Below, one piece after another: positions 6,763 to 7,002 of a stretch of DNA of 7,002 nt. The first letter of the stretch is position 1. Each line of letters begins with the position of its first letter. The stretch comes from Sphingomonas bacterium (GTDB lineage: Bacteria > Pseudomonadota > Alphaproteobacteria > Sphingomonadales > Sphingomonadaceae): assembly GCF_903643065.1 (NCBI RefSeq), contig NZ_CAHJWX010000095.1, positions 1 through 7,002 on the forward strand, written 5' to 3'. Under the pieces are notes generated by a model that did not search any database, had not been told where the DNA came from, and worked only from the letters and a program-made list of their open reading frames with translations. The translations under genes and the position numbers were made by a program.

Positions 6763-7002
6763 TCAGAGGACGCGGCGCAGGAAGCGGCGAAGCGGGGCGG
6801 GGCGGCGATACACGAAGGGTCGGCGGTAGACGAACGGACGCCGGTAGCCGAAGCCGTGGCCGTAACCATAGCCGCGGCGGTAGTACTGGACCTGCTCGAC
6901 CTCACCGGCAGCGGTGGACTCGGCGGCGCCCGGCGACAGCCCGGCGACCGGCATGGCCACGGCGGGCTCGGCCGCGAGGGAGGCCGCGCCGAGCGAGAGA
7001 GC
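6763..7002 (-). CDS. Small exported Tyr/Arg-rich protein, 5' end outside the window
   Basis: The frame is open from the right edge to TGA at 6765-6763 and gives 79 visible residues. The first part (ALSLGAASLAAEPAVAMPVA) looks like the hydrophobic core and Ala-x-Ala cleavage region of a Sec signal peptide, probably cut near AVA. A short Gly/Ala/Ser stretch follows, then EVEQVQYYRRGYGYGHGFG, then YRRPFV repeats and a basic end (PLRRFLRRVL). Short secreted proteins with the 'EQVQ-(Y/F)Y' element and Gly/Tyr/Arg-rich tails are common and uncharacterised in Methylobacterium and related Rhizobiales. The function is unknown to me. A GTG at 6960 could start a 65-aa version, but that would cut off the signal peptide, so the true start is almost certainly beyond 7002. 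Its stop lies about 10 bp from the methylase remnant, with no terminator between them. Confidence 0.7.
   Translation of the reverse strand, partial: ALSLGAASLAAEPAVAMPVAGLSPGAAESTAAGEVEQVQYYRRGYGYGHGFGYRRPFVYRRPFVYRRPAPLRRFLRRVL
6799..6846 (-). repeat. YRRPFV tandem repeat (18-bp unit, about 2.7 copies)
   Basis: Two full 18-bp units (6846-6829 and 6828-6811) each encode YRRPFV, and a partial third (6810-6799) encodes YRRP. The copies differ at several synonymous positions, for example CGG/CGC/CGA for Arg. The repeat is therefore old or held by selection on the protein rather than a fresh slippage product. A preceding GYGYGHGFG stretch adds to the low-complexity character. Confidence 0.75.

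Noticed and set aside
5718..6905. A 395-codon minus-strand frame overlapping the SBNO 5' region and the small exported gene
   Set aside because: It is an out-of-frame Arg/Pro/Ala-rich reading of both. The helicase motifs lie in the neighbouring frame.
1..7002. CRISPR arrays, tRNA/rRNA genes, oriT or parS sites
   Set aside because: No regularly spaced repeats, no tRNA-like cloverleaf with a T-loop, no rRNA sequence and no recognisable parS or nic-site motif were seen on either strand.

Overview
The window is GC-rich DNA with the codon use and gene families of an alphaproteobacterium. A Methylobacterium-like or other Rhizobiales/Sphingomonadales host is the best guess. This rests on the type of the three large proteins (plasmid/ICE-type ParB, strawberry-notch helicase and ArdC, all in the form common on alphaproteobacterial plasmids) and on a small secreted Tyr/Arg-rich protein of a kind I associate with Methylobacteriaceae. 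Genus-level assignment is inference.

Every real gene lies on the minus strand. In transcription order (right to left): (1) 7002-6763, the 3' part of a small exported protein with a signal-peptide-like start and YRRPFV repeats, running off the window edge; (2) about 6754-3218, a strawberry-notch (SBNO) SF2 helicase whose upstream DNA-methylase half is missing, with the cut about 10 bp from the stop codon of gene 1; (3) 3091-986, a 701-residue ParB-like protein with a very acidic tail; (4) 851 (or 857)-39, an ArdC-type antirestriction metalloprotease with an intact HExxH site, cut off at its C-terminus near position 69. The gap between genes 2 and 3 is 126 bp and the gap between genes 3 and 4 is about 130 bp. 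Each gap holds an imperfect or strong hairpin. The one between parB and ardC is a 12-bp stem with a C(UUCG)G loop and a short U-rich tail, and looks like a terminator or attenuator. No stretch over 300 bp lacks a gene.

SBNO (methylase-helicase), ParB-like and ArdC together resemble the early-entry (leading-region) cargo of conjugative plasmids and the 'polyvalent' injected proteins of phages, such as DarB of phage P1 and ArdC of IncW plasmids. These protect incoming DNA from host restriction. The module here appears to be a relic or a recombined segment, because both outer genes are cut where sequence of a different kind begins. The most useful observations are the two truncation junctions, the intact helicase core left without its methylase, and the hairpin placed to set the ArdC dose. 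I did not find a wholly new system. The gene set is a recognisable but poorly characterised antirestriction module.
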